NCBI GenBank assembly: GCA_017996375.1
Contig: JAGOHC010000005.1
Location: 1 to 52,533 of the forward strand
DNA length: 52,533 nt
Source of the DNA: Saprospiraceae bacterium
GTDB taxonomy: Bacteria; Bacteroidota; Bacteroidia; Chitinophagales; Saprospiraceae
Reading direction: 5' to 3'
Position 1 is the first letter of the stretch. Every line of letters starts with the position of its first letter. Below the pieces are notes generated by a model. That model made no database searches. It was given only the letters and a program-made list of their open reading frames with translations, and was not told where the DNA came from. Positions 30,927 through 38,718 of the stretch are shown piece by piece. The position numbers were made by a program, and so were the translations under genes.

Positions 30927-32222
30927 TTACCCTGTCGCCTTATTTAGGTTATGGAAAATTCTTTGTAAGAGATTATACTCCTGCGTATAGATTGCAGCCA
31001 CCCCTTTCATCCTTTGTCTTTGTGGTAATACTTTACCTTGAGAAGTTTTTAGTACTTGAGGCAAACTAATAGTCACTAAATATGAACCATTATTGGGGAT
31101 TATTGAATAATCTTTAACCTTTCCTTCAATAGAGCCAAACTGAGCGGTTGGGTAATTTTCTATATCAATTATTACCTTTTGCCCAACGTTAAGACTACCC
31201 GAAGATTTTAGATTTAGATTACCAAAAGCAATTAAACTTGCTTGCACATCAGGTATAAGGACAAAAAGTATTTCGTCTGTTTTTGCAAATTGATTATAAC
31301 TATTTATCTTATTAAACGAGACAATCCCATCAACAGGAGATCTGTACACAAATTGCGCTTCCCATGCCTGATATTTTGCTTCAATTTGATCAATTATTTG
31401 TTGGATATCAAATATTCTTGATAATATGCCTTTTGCTCTATCTTCTTTCAATTCATTAATTTGGGTGTATAGTTGCTGTACCTTAATATCGTTATTAATT
31501 CGGCTAGCCGTAAAGTTTTCTGCCTGCCTTAATTCTTGTAATAATCTTGCTTGTGATTTTTCTTTGTCCACTTCCGAAATAAGGCTATCTTGCTGAAGTT
31601 TCTTGCTACGAGTATAATCTTTTTCAACCAAATCAACTTCGTCCGTGTAGTACTTTTGCTGGATTTTTATAGAATGATTTAGTTTTTCGGTATAAACAAT
31701 TTCATTTTCTATGGCGTTGATTTTTTTAAAAACGTAATATTGTCGTAAATAACTTTGAAACTCACTAAATAACTGCCTTAGATTTGCATAATCTGACGAT
31801 AGTTCTCCAAGTTTAAGCGATTCAGGAAGTTTAAGCGATAAGTAATCTTTAGTAGCTCGTATGGATTCAAAATCGTAAAAGAAACGATTGAGTAAATCCC
31901 AATCTTTTGGGTTTGTAGTTGAACTAAACTGTAATACGATTTCGCCTTTCTTTGCGTATTGTTTATCAGTTATATAGATGCTATCTATTGTTCCACTAAT
32001 TTTCGATAATATCTCCACAGGAGGGCTTTCTGAAACAATTTCTATATCCAATACTAACTTATCTGGATACCTGACAAATGAAGCAACAGCTATACAAGCG
32101 AGTAAAAATAAAAATATGGCAAATATTCCCCACCGGACAAGCCAATTGGGTGGATTGCCAAAAATATTTTCTATTACTAATTCCACATTTTTATTATCAG
32201 GTGGTTCGTTTTTATTAGGCAT
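30927..32222 (-). CDS. HlyD-family membrane fusion protein of the RiPP exporter
   Basis: 431 residues. A short cytoplasmic N-terminus and one membrane helix (~30-50, FAIFLFLLACIAVASFV) come first. A biotinyl-lipoyl-like half (SKISGTIDSIYITDKQYAKKGEIVLQ) follows, then a long coiled-coil hairpin (~105-290, Lys/Glu/Gln-rich) and the return half (YRSPVDGIVSFNKIN). A beta-barrel domain closes the chain. It spans the periplasm and couples the ABC exporter to an outer-membrane channel, probably TolC-like and encoded elsewhere. Its start overlaps the end of the C39-ABC gene by 8 bases, so the two are translationally linked. It is the last gene of the grasp-with-SPASM operon. Confidence 0.88.
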   Translation of the reverse strand: MPNKNEPPDNKNVELVIENIFGNPPNWLVRWGIFAIFLFLLACIAVASFVRYPDKLVLDIEIVSESPPVEILSKISGTIDSIYITDKQYAKKGEIVLQFSSTTNPKDWDLLNRFFYDFESIRATKDYLSLKLPESLKLGELSSDYANLRQLFSEFQSYLRQYYVFKKINAIENEIVYTEKLNHSIKIQQKYYTDEVDLVEKDYTRSKKLQQDSLISEVDKEKSQARLLQELRQAENFTASRINNDIKVQQLYTQINELKEDRAKGILSRIFDIQQIIDQIEAKYQAWEAQFVYRSPVDGIVSFNKINSYNQFAKTDEILFVLIPDVQASLIAFGNLNLKSSGSLNVGQKVIIDIENYPTAQFGSIEGKVKDYSIIPNNGSYLVTISLPQVLKTSQGKVLPQRQRMKGVAAIYTQEYNLLQRIFHNLNKATG

Positions 32223-34419
32223 ATGCAGATGTTTCTAAATCTAATTGGTTTTTTACCAAATTATAATAAAGATTCCGTTGTTTTACTAAGGAAATATGAG
32301 TTCCAACCTCTGCTACCTCTCCATTATTTAAGACAATTATTTGGTCTGCGTTTTTTACCGTACTTAGTCTGTGCGCCACTATCACAACTGTTTTAGACGA
32401 GAAGAAAGTATTAAGGTTATCCATGATTATACGCTCATTCGTTGTATCTAACGCATTAGTTGCCTCGTCAAAAAAGAGAAAATCGGGATTCTTATATACG
32501 GCTCTTGCGATGAGCAAGCGTTGCTTTTGCCCTTGCGATAATCCGTTGCCCTTAGCACCAATCTTGGTATTGTACGATAGCGGAAGTCCATAAACATAAT
32601 CTGCGATATTAGCCATTCTTAATGCATAATCTAATTGGTCTAATCGGATTGTATCATCACTCTCTGCAATATTCGCAGCTATTGTATCTGAAAAAATAAA
32701 ACCCTCTTGCATAACTGTACCGCATTTGGTGCGCCAAAAAGGTTTATCTATTGCGTTGAGAGGGATATTTCCCACAGTAATAATCCCTTCTGTGGGTGGG
32801 TAAAAACCCAATAACAACTTTAGCAAGGTTGTTTTCCCACTACCACTCGTGCCAACTATTGCAGTAGTTTTTCCGTGCGGAATAGTGATGTTAATATTCT
32901 GCAATACAAGACCTCCTATGCTATTATATCGAAAACTTATATTGTTCAGTACTATATCTGCTTGTTCCGGCAACTGTAATATCAGTTGATTGTTACTATC
33001 GGACTCGGGTTTAATATCTGTTATCTCAGCCATCCGATTAAGGCTTATTTTTGCATCTTGCGCTGCTCTGATAAATTGTATAAACTGGTCAAAAGGAGCA
33101 TTTAGTTGTGCCACAATATATTGTATAGCGACAAGTGTACCGAGTGTGATTTTTCCCTCAATAACAGCTTTTGCAGCAATAAACGAGATGATAATATCTT
33201 TGAGTCTATTAAAAAATAATGCACCGAAATCTTGATACTGCCGTAGTGCAAGAGATTTAGATTGTATTCTGAAAAGGATTGCTTGTATATTTAACCATTG
33301 CCATCGGCGTTTCATTTCGCTGCCTTGCAATTTTATTTCTTGCATACCGTGTATCATCTCATATAAGGTTTGATTATTATCAGATGCCTGTTGAAATGAT
33401 AGATAATCTAAATCTGCTCGTTTCTTTAGAAATAACATTTCCCATAGCACATATAATAATGAAAAACAAAAAAACACTACGAAAATAGTGATGTCGTACA
33501 TTAGTAACAAAGCACTAAAGGTAATCAATGTGAGTACGGAGAAAAATATATTCAGAACAGAACCGGTAAGAAACTGTTCTACACGCTGGTTATCCCCGAT
33601 GCGTTGCATCAAATCACCTACATTTTTACTATCGAAGAACCCTAAGGGCAATCGCATTAATCGGAGAAGAAAATCGGCAATTAAATGAACGTTTACGCGC
33701 TTACCTATTTGGAGTAATATCCAAGATTGAATGAATTGTACAAAGGTTTGCGTGATGAATAATACCAACTGTGCAAGAAGTATCAGCCATACAAAAGGCA
33801 GATTTTGGTTCTGTACACCAACATCTATGAGTGATTGAGTTAAGAATGGAAACAACAGTTGGAACACCAGCCCCGCTAATATTCCAATAAAAAATTGGAT
33901 TATCAAGCGATTATAAGGGCGTACATATCCTACAAGATAGTGCCAATTATTTATAGTTTGGCTGCTTTCTTGCGTATTATGAAACGAGGGTGTAGGCTCT
34001 AAACCCAATGCAATACCTTTATCATCATCGCTGCACCACGATTGCTCGAATTGTGCCACTGTTAGTTTGATAAGATCGAAAGCGGGATCGGCTATACGAA
34101 CGACCCCCTTTTTTATGCTATATACCACCACAAAATGGCGTTGCTCCCAATGAATGATACAAGGAAGTGGAAACTGCTCAAGACCCGCTTCACCGTTGAG
34201 TGTACGAAAGCGAACTTTAACGGCTATGGTTCTAAACCCAAGCCCTTCGGCTGCTATTGCAATACCCTTCATGGATACACCCATGCGCGATACTTGGCAG
34301 GCTTCACGCAGGTATTGTAACGACAGCACCTTGCCGTGCCACGCACACACCATTTTGAGGCAGGCAGCACCACAATCCATCTCATCTAACTGACGTGTAA
34401 ATGGAAAACCGCGAAGCAT
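32215..34419 (-). CDS. C39 peptidase-containing ABC transporter (PCAT) for double-glycine leader peptides
   Basis: 734 residues. The N-terminal C39 cysteine peptidase has its triad: Cys16 (LDEMDCGAACL), His95 (QRHFVVVY) and Asp111 (IADPAFD). The membrane domain spans ~165-450 with about six helices. The nucleotide-binding domain shows Walker A GTSGSGKTTLL, signature LSQGQKQRLL, Walker B FLFFDEATNALD and the H-loop in VAHRLST. Such proteins cleave leaders after GG and export the core. The likely substrate is the peptide encoded at 37786-38031, whose leader ends in LYGG. It lies 12 bases downstream of gwsS and overlaps the HlyD gene. Confidence 0.93.
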   Translation of the reverse strand: MLRGFPFTRQLDEMDCGAACLKMVCAWHGKVLSLQYLREACQVSRMGVSMKGIAIAAEGLGFRTIAVKVRFRTLNGEAGLEQFPLPCIIHWEQRHFVVVYSIKKGVVRIADPAFDLIKLTVAQFEQSWCSDDDKGIALGLEPTPSFHNTQESSQTINNWHYLVGYVRPYNRLIIQFFIGILAGLVFQLLFPFLTQSLIDVGVQNQNLPFVWLILLAQLVLFITQTFVQFIQSWILLQIGKRVNVHLIADFLLRLMRLPLGFFDSKNVGDLMQRIGDNQRVEQFLTGSVLNIFFSVLTLITFSALLLMYDITIFVVFFCFSLLYVLWEMLFLKKRADLDYLSFQQASDNNQTLYEMIHGMQEIKLQGSEMKRRWQWLNIQAILFRIQSKSLALRQYQDFGALFFNRLKDIIISFIAAKAVIEGKITLGTLVAIQYIVAQLNAPFDQFIQFIRAAQDAKISLNRMAEITDIKPESDSNNQLILQLPEQADIVLNNISFRYNSIGGLVLQNINITIPHGKTTAIVGTSGSGKTTLLKLLLGFYPPTEGIITVGNIPLNAIDKPFWRTKCGTVMQEGFIFSDTIAANIAESDDTIRLDQLDYALRMANIADYVYGLPLSYNTKIGAKGNGLSQGQKQRLLIARAVYKNPDFLFFDEATNALDTTNERIIMDNLNTFFSSKTVVIVAHRLSTVKNADQIIVLNNGEVAEVGTHISLVKQRNLYYNLVKNQLDLETSAYA

Positions 34420-34431
34420 TTATATGGTCAG

Positions 34432-35514
34432 CTAATTATTAGGTAAGATAATATCAGATAGTTCATAGTATTGTATAGCTTTTTGCTTAAGGGGATTATT
34501 GCTATAGTCTTCCCAAGTGCCTGTATAAGGGTCATATCCACACTTAAGCGGAGCAGAATATATATTATCCGGCTCATCAAGATATGCACGACAGTCTGTA
34601 CAAATATGCCGAAACTCACAGTCTTTGCACTTTATTATATCATCTTTTTTAATATTCCAGAATTTTGTAAAAGCCGTTTGTTTTATTACATCTGCCAGTT
34701 GCACATCTTTAATATGTCCAAAATGATGCGACATACTAGGGCAGTTTTTAATATAACCATCTTTATCAACACTAATTTTGCGATTTAAACAGGTATTATA
34801 CTGCTGAGATTCAGTGAAGGTTTGTATGTTTACTGAAAAGTATGACTCATCAATTACGCCACAATTTTTTTCGCTAATAGTATTCTTACTATAGAATATT
34901 GGACATTCGACACTATTGTGCGAAATATATTTATCGGGAGCAGCATATACTATAATCCTATCTATACGCTTGTATTTATCTACTAAATCTTGCAACAGTA
35001 TATGTTCATTTTCTATCTGATACCTCAATATTATTTCAATGTTTTCAATGATATTATCTTCCAACCCATTTAATACTTGTTCAATAAATTGTAGAGAGAT
35101 ATTATTAAAACATCTAATTTGAAACGCTTTACATCGCACTATATTCATTTGCGCTACTGTACGCAAAACAATATCCTCGTCCCCACCAAAATCAATTATT
35201 ATATTTGTAATATCATAGGGAGTTTCCCAATCTAACGATAACTTAGGAAAAGATTCCGGATGGTTATCAAAGAAGACGAGCTCATTGTCAGCTAAAAACC
35301 TATAGTATTCATCTATTATATCGTCGTAATTATTCTCATAGAAAGACTTTATATATTCTATACTTTTGCCCTGATGCTTTTCTAAGATTTCATACATGGC
35401 GTTAGGAATATTCATTGCCTCCTGACGTTGAACATCGCAAAGCAGCGACTTTGTATGCCCCTTTACGGGAATACAGCAGGAAAAGAGTATAAAAGGTTGC
35501 TTTTCATCAATCAT
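34432..35514 (-). CDS. gwsS: Grasp-with-SPASM system SPASM-domain peptide maturase
   Basis: 360 residues. The N-terminus (FSCCIPVKGHTKSLLCDVQRQ...IPNAMYEIL) has the wording I associate with the gws SPASM maturase family. The C-terminus has a SPASM-type cysteine set: C242-x10-G-x4-C258, C296-x2-C299-x5-C305-x2-C308 and C325, enough to bind auxiliary Fe-S clusters. The canonical radical-SAM CxxxCxxC motif is absent, so a classical SAM-cleaving cluster is unlikely and its chemistry is unknown. It may bind or present the precursor, or transfer electrons. It starts with an ATGA overlap on a degraded small gene, downstream of gwsG and 12 bases before the exporter gene. Confidence 0.85.
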   Translation of the reverse strand: MIDEKQPFILFSCCIPVKGHTKSLLCDVQRQEAMNIPNAMYEILEKHQGKSIEYIKSFYENNYDDIIDEYYRFLADNELVFFDNHPESFPKLSLDWETPYDITNIIIDFGGDEDIVLRTVAQMNIVRCKAFQIRCFNNISLQFIEQVLNGLEDNIIENIEIILRYQIENEHILLQDLVDKYKRIDRIIVYAAPDKYISHNSVECPIFYSKNTISEKNCGVIDESYFSVNIQTFTESQQYNTCLNRKISVDKDGYIKNCPSMSHHFGHIKDVQLADVIKQTAFTKFWNIKKDDIIKCKDCEFRHICTDCRAYLDEPDNIYSAPLKCGYDPYTGTWEDYSNNPLKQKAIQYYELSDIILPNN

Positions 35515-35779
35515 AATTTGCCAAGTTTACTGATTGGTTTATTAAATCTAGTTGCTTGATAAGAGGTTGTTTGATAAACTGTTATTTTTATAAATCTTGG
35601 CTCAACAATTTTTGTAGAACCTTCTACTGCATATTCAACTATAACGTTATTTTAAAACGCATAACTTAAAGGTAATTTCTCAAGATCTTCTTTGCTAAAA
35701 TAAGTATTCATATAAGGTTTTTTTATAAGAAAAGAAATTCTTTTTCCGTACGAGTACCTGAATGTATAACTTTGATCAT
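35511..35779 (-). pseudogene. Degraded small gene between gwsG and gwsS
   Basis: One frame stays protein-like from just after the gwsG stop to a TGA that overlaps the gwsS ATG (ATGA). It reads DQSYTFRYSYGKRISFLIKK, then PYMNTYFSKEDLEKLPLSYA-F. An in-frame TAA (35652-35654) comes next, followed by NNVIVEYAVEGSTKIVEP and RFIKITVYQTTSYQ to ...KLGKL. No in-frame start codon exists near the front. The ATG at 35779 is one frame off, as if a base had been lost just after it. Thus an ~88-residue protein appears to have lost its start and gained a premature stop. The intact stop/start coupling with gwsS suggests the loss is recent. A sequencing error is the alternative. No family was recognised. Confidence 0.6.
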
Positions 35780-35782
35780 AAT

Positions 35783-36745
35783 TTAATTATTGAAATATTG
35801 TGCGATGTGTTTTTCTATAAAATAATTACAATTATGAGAAAGCCAACCAAATTGCCCCAAGTGATTGACTTCAAGAAATACTAAATCATTTTCGGGTGTT
35901 ACAATTATATCAATAGAACCTGTATCCATTCCAATTTTTTGTATAAAATTAAGCACTTTTGTATTGTGTTCTTTAGATAGAATATACGGCACATTTCTAT
36001 TCGGCTTGATATTATCATAGTTCCGGTAGTCAATCATTGTCTTATCATTTCGCTGAGAAAATATCGCCATAGGGAAAAGTTTATCTTGCAGAAAGAAAAT
36101 CCTCAACTCAAGTTTCTTTTTTACGTAGCGTTGCACCAAAAAAGGACAACAGAGGATACCTTCTTCAACATCTTCTCCTCCCATATTTACCATCTCAGTA
36201 CATGAAGCATAATGTCTATTATTGATTGTAAGGGAGTATAAATTATCAATCGCTTTTGTGATAAACTCCGACTCTGTTGCCAACAAATTAGCAGTTCTTT
36301 TATCAGATAAAACATAGGTATCGGGAATACGCAACCCTACTGATCTCGCCACATCCAAACTTTGCAATTTCAAATGGTCTCTCTCCTTGGATAAGTTTCC
36401 TAAATGTTTTTTTAAAAGCAACTGGTAGTAAATAAACTCCTTTAATTTATGCCATTCTCTCTTGAGCGTATTTATTACGGCGTATTGACTAATACTGAGT
36501 ACGGGTGTTACAATTTGCAAATCGCCACGCCTATACCAAAATGACTCGAAATGACTGAGGTCATAATTTTCATTTCCTTGCCCGTTTAGCACTATCCGAA
36601 TACCTTCATTGGTGTTCATTATAATGTTGACACCCAGCAAATCATCTTCTCCGTTTATTCTCCTAAAGGGCGTTTTGTAATGTAATAACCATTTTATAAC
36701 GGCACTTGTAGAGTGATCTGTTTTATTACTTAAAATGAGCAACAT
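35783..36745 (-). CDS. gwsG: Grasp-with-SPASM system ATP-grasp peptide maturase
   Basis: 320 residues. The N-terminus (MLLILSNKTDHSTSAVIKWL, then SFWYRRGD) is typical of RiPP ATP-grasp ligases of the graspetide class. The ATP-grasp fold shows the lysine-bearing strand EFITKAID, the hinge VQRYVKKKLELRIFF and the metal-binding end block SIDIIVTPENDLVFLEVNHLGQFGWL, with the Asp, Glu and Asn expected for Mg-ATP. Enzymes of this kind join Asp/Glu side chains to Ser/Thr (esters) or Lys (amides) of a precursor. The probable substrate is the peptide at 37786-38031. It starts 3 bases after the lipoprotein stop, so it is part of the operon. Confidence 0.88.
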   Translation of the reverse strand: MLLILSNKTDHSTSAVIKWLLHYKTPFRRINGEDDLLGVNIIMNTNEGIRIVLNGQGNENYDLSHFESFWYRRGDLQIVTPVLSISQYAVINTLKREWHKLKEFIYYQLLLKKHLGNLSKERDHLKLQSLDVARSVGLRIPDTYVLSDKRTANLLATESEFITKAIDNLYSLTINNRHYASCTEMVNMGGEDVEEGILCCPFLVQRYVKKKLELRIFFLQDKLFPMAIFSQRNDKTMIDYRNYDNIKPNRNVPYILSKEHNTKVLNFIQKIGMDTGSIDIIVTPENDLVFLEVNHLGQFGWLSHNCNYFIEKHIAQYFNN

Positions 36746-36748
36746 TTT

Positions 36749-37702
36749 TCACCAATTTAACTTAACCAAATATTTAGCAATATTTTCTTCGGGGAGTTCT
36801 GAATAAGTATCCACCAGGCAGTTTAACCGATAACCACTATTAGTATTTTTTAAAGCGTATGCTGTTTTTCGGAGTTGGTCGTCAATGCTATGAAAGCCTA
36901 TTTTTTTTCGCAAGGCATTGATTTCTTGTTCCTGTTTAGCTGAAAGCTTAGTGCGATAGAGTTGATTATCAATGCGTACTACCAGCGAAAAAGCATAGGG
37001 GCGTTTGTCATCGAATAAGTCATAATAATCAGCAAATTCATGGGGTGCCAGGTGTTGCTCTCGGAGAAAGATTAAGAGTTTTTTATCTAAATTTTCAAGC
37101 TTCTCCATGGCAAAATGGGTAAATAAAATATTTTCCGGTGGCACAAAGTAACCCAACATATTAGGCGTGCATTGCAAACCAATTTTTGTTGCTGAGGGAT
37201 AGCCTTGTTGTTCATAATAGTGCAAAAAATCTACATAGTTTTCCTGAGTCGTTTTGTGTTTAAGTTCTCTTATATGTTGCTGATGAGCTAATTGGTCTTT
37301 ATCATGTAGTTTGTTTATCTTTTCTTTATACCCAAAGTCAATGGTAGCCGTAGTGTTGCGAAGCTCGGTTGTAAGATCTGCATTATCACGGAACATTTCC
37401 AAGCGCGTAAAAAACTCCAAACACAAACCACGTTTACGCAATGCCTTAGCATTTTGAAGGGAAAAAGCGGTATCGCGAAGCGATACCGAAAGTTTTAGAG
37501 CATTATAGTAGTCATCCGCCCACCCGTCAGCGAGCGAAAAAGCCTTCTTGTAATGGCGCAATGCTTGTTGGTTATCATCGGCAACGATAGCCAATTCTGC
37601 CTTATTGATTTCGGCGTAATATCGCAGGTTTTTTTTAGGCATTAACCTGCTTGAACAGGCTACAGACGTAAGACAAACTAATAAGGCAATTAAATTTTTC
37701 AT
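36749..37702 (-). CDS. RiPP-locus lipoprotein, helical, TPR-like
   Basis: 317 residues from ATG 37702 (MKNLIALLVCLTSVACSSR); longer frames lack a signal. The lipobox VAC places the acylated cysteine at residue 17, so the protein is anchored in the envelope. Residues ~25-110 resemble TPR helices (ADDNQQALRHYKKAFSLADG). The rest is charged and mostly helical with no known domain. It sits between the precursor gene and gwsG and is almost certainly co-transcribed with gwsG (3-base gap). It could be a receptor, an immunity factor or a partner for the exported peptide; none of these is shown by sequence. Confidence 0.75.
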   Translation of the reverse strand: MKNLIALLVCLTSVACSSRLMPKKNLRYYAEINKAELAIVADDNQQALRHYKKAFSLADGWADDYYNALKLSVSLRDTAFSLQNAKALRKRGLCLEFFTRLEMFRDNADLTTELRNTTATIDFGYKEKINKLHDKDQLAHQQHIRELKHKTTQENYVDFLHYYEQQGYPSATKIGLQCTPNMLGYFVPPENILFTHFAMEKLENLDKKLLIFLREQHLAPHEFADYYDLFDDKRPYAFSLVVRIDNQLYRTKLSAKQEQEINALRKKIGFHSIDDQLRKTAYALKNTNSGYRLNCLVDTYSELPEENIAKYLVKLNW

Positions 37703-37729
37703 GATAATATTGAAATATATTTGAAAAGT

Positions 37730-37762
37730 GCCGATAGGGGTGAGCATTAACGCCCTATCGGC
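37730..37762 (-). terminator. Intercistronic hairpin after the precursor gene
   Basis: A perfect 10-bp stem (GCCGATAGGG / CCCTATCGGC) with a 13-base loop lies 23 bases after the precursor stop and before the lipoprotein gene. Only a weak U-tract (ACTTTTC) follows on the minus strand. It fits a partial terminator or mRNA stabiliser giving more precursor than enzyme. Confidence 0.6.
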
Positions 37763-37785
37763 TTATTTGTTATGTAACAGTAAAA

Positions 37786-38031
37786 TTAACTGTGGGCAGT
37801 CTGCGAACCTGCTGTGGTCATCTTGTTATAATCCGTACCATTCCGTGAACCGTCAGCATTATACACTTCAGAATCCGAAGAGTAAGTAAAACCAAAACTT
37901 GTAGTACCGCCACCAGTGGCACACTCACATCCACCATTGGGTACTTCCGAAGGTGCACCACCGTAAAGGCTACCGGAGTCCTTGATGGCATTTTTTGAAA
38001 AAGCATCTAATTTTAATGATTCAAATTTCAT
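37786..38031 (-). CDS. Grasp-with-SPASM RiPP precursor peptide
   Basis: 81 residues. The leader MKFESLKLDAFSKNAIKDSG has the LKL..FSKNAI pattern typical of Bacteroidota GG-leader precursors and ends in SLYGG (Gly24-Gly25), the expected C39 cleavage site. The 56-residue core begins APSEVPNGGCECATGGG. It has Cys35-x-Cys37, a Gly triplet, aromatics (FGFTYSS), ten Thr and eight Ser in all, and acidic residues (E29, E36, D53, E55, D60, D67) able to form side-chain esters. One lysine (K70) could form an amide link. It is the first gene of the operon, divergent from the XRE regulator. The symbol is left blank because no name is firmly established. Confidence 0.82.
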   Translation of the reverse strand: MKFESLKLDAFSKNAIKDSGSLYGGAPSEVPNGGCECATGGGTTSFGFTYSSDSEVYNADGSRNGTDYNKMTTAGSQTAHS

Positions 38032-38082
38032 GATAAATAAAATATATAGCCATAGAAAACACCTGCATAACGCTGCAAGCTA

Positions 38083-38139
38083 TTCCGTCCGTGTCGTTTT
38101 GGGTGGTGTTGCGCTACGCCACACATGGAAGGGACGGAA
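38083..38139 (-). promoter_or_regulatory. Predicted leader hairpin upstream of the precursor gene
   Basis: TTCCGTCC (38083-38090) and GGACGGAA (38132-38139) are exact complements. They enclose a second imperfect stem, GTGTTGCG (38106-38113) / CGCCACAC (38117-38124), with one mismatch. If transcribed with the precursor gene, it gives a bipartite stem ~50 bases before the ATG, which may stabilise or regulate the message. Confidence 0.5.
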
Positions 38140-38156
38140 GTTCCGAAATGCAATTA

Positions 38157-38175
38157 ATTACACCACAAGTGTAAT
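38157..38175. promoter_or_regulatory. Perfect inverted repeat, candidate XRE operator
   Basis: ATTACAC-CACAA-GTGTAAT is a perfect 7-bp inverted repeat with a 5-base spacer, between the precursor gene and the divergent regulator gene. On the minus strand it overlaps TACACTTG, one base off the TAnnTTTG -7 consensus. This is the expected geometry for an HTH dimer controlling the RiPP operon. Confidence 0.5.
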
Positions 38176-38227
38176 AATAATAAAAAAAAATCCTAATTGT
38201 GACAATAAAAATATTTGCATTTTGCGT

Positions 38228-38235
38228 TATGTTTG
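38228..38235 (+). promoter_or_regulatory. Candidate -7 element for the XRE regulator gene
   Basis: TATGTTTG matches TAnnTTTG 32 bases before the ATG at 38268. A TTTG at 38214-38217 is too close to be a normal -33 box. Confidence 0.45.
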
Positions 38236-38267
38236 TTGTGTATTTCACCATTATATAAAAATATCCT

Positions 38268-38582
38268 ATGAAAATCAACCAATTAACTGCTATTCGTATC
38301 AAAGTGTTACGTATCCAATTAGGCTTTTCCGCAGAGGTAGTTGCAGCTGAACTCAAAATAGATAAAAGCAATTATAGTAGGCTCGAAAATGGAAAAGTAG
38401 AAATCACCATTACGCGATTAACACATATTGCACAGGTATTAAAAGTGCCTGTGGTTGATCTGTTACCCTACCAAGATATTCAGCAATCAAATAATATAAA
38501 TGCAGACCCTGCTTTGAAACAAACCCTATACTCCGCTATATCTATACTTGAGGTAGCTTTGCAAAAAATAAATAACCAGTGA
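38268..38582 (+). CDS. XRE-family helix-turn-helix regulator, divergent to the RiPP operon
   Basis: 104 residues. A Cro/CI-type HTH spans ~5-62 (IKVLRIQLGFSAEVVAAELKI, then DKSNYSRLENGKVEITITRL and THIAQVLKVPVVDLL). A short helical tail that may dimerise follows. It lacks other domains. The gene diverges from the precursor gene across 236 bases that contain a perfect inverted repeat, so local control of the RiPP operon is likely, probably with autoregulation. It ends at a bidirectional terminator shared with the beta-helix lipoprotein gene. Confidence 0.88.
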   Translation: MKINQLTAIRIKVLRIQLGFSAEVVAAELKIDKSNYSRLENGKVEITITRLTHIAQVLKVPVVDLLPYQDIQQSNNINADPALKQTLYSAISILEVALQKINNQ

Positions 38583-38655
38583 TTATGACTGCTTTGATGT
38601 AGCGTACATAATCTGTTAGTGGTATTGCATTTTATGCTTTTTGTGTGTAATAACA

Positions 38656-38690
38656 AAAACCCGTATCAAGTTTACCTCGATACGGGTTTT
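38656..38690. terminator. Bidirectional terminator between the XRE gene and the beta-helix lipoprotein gene
   Basis: AAAACCCGTATC (38656-38667) and GATACGGGTTTT (38679-38690) form a perfect 12-bp stem with an 11-base loop. T runs lie on both strands, as expected between convergent genes. Confidence 0.82.
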
Positions 38691-38718
38691 CGTTTGTCGC
38701 AATAAAAAAATGCTGACT

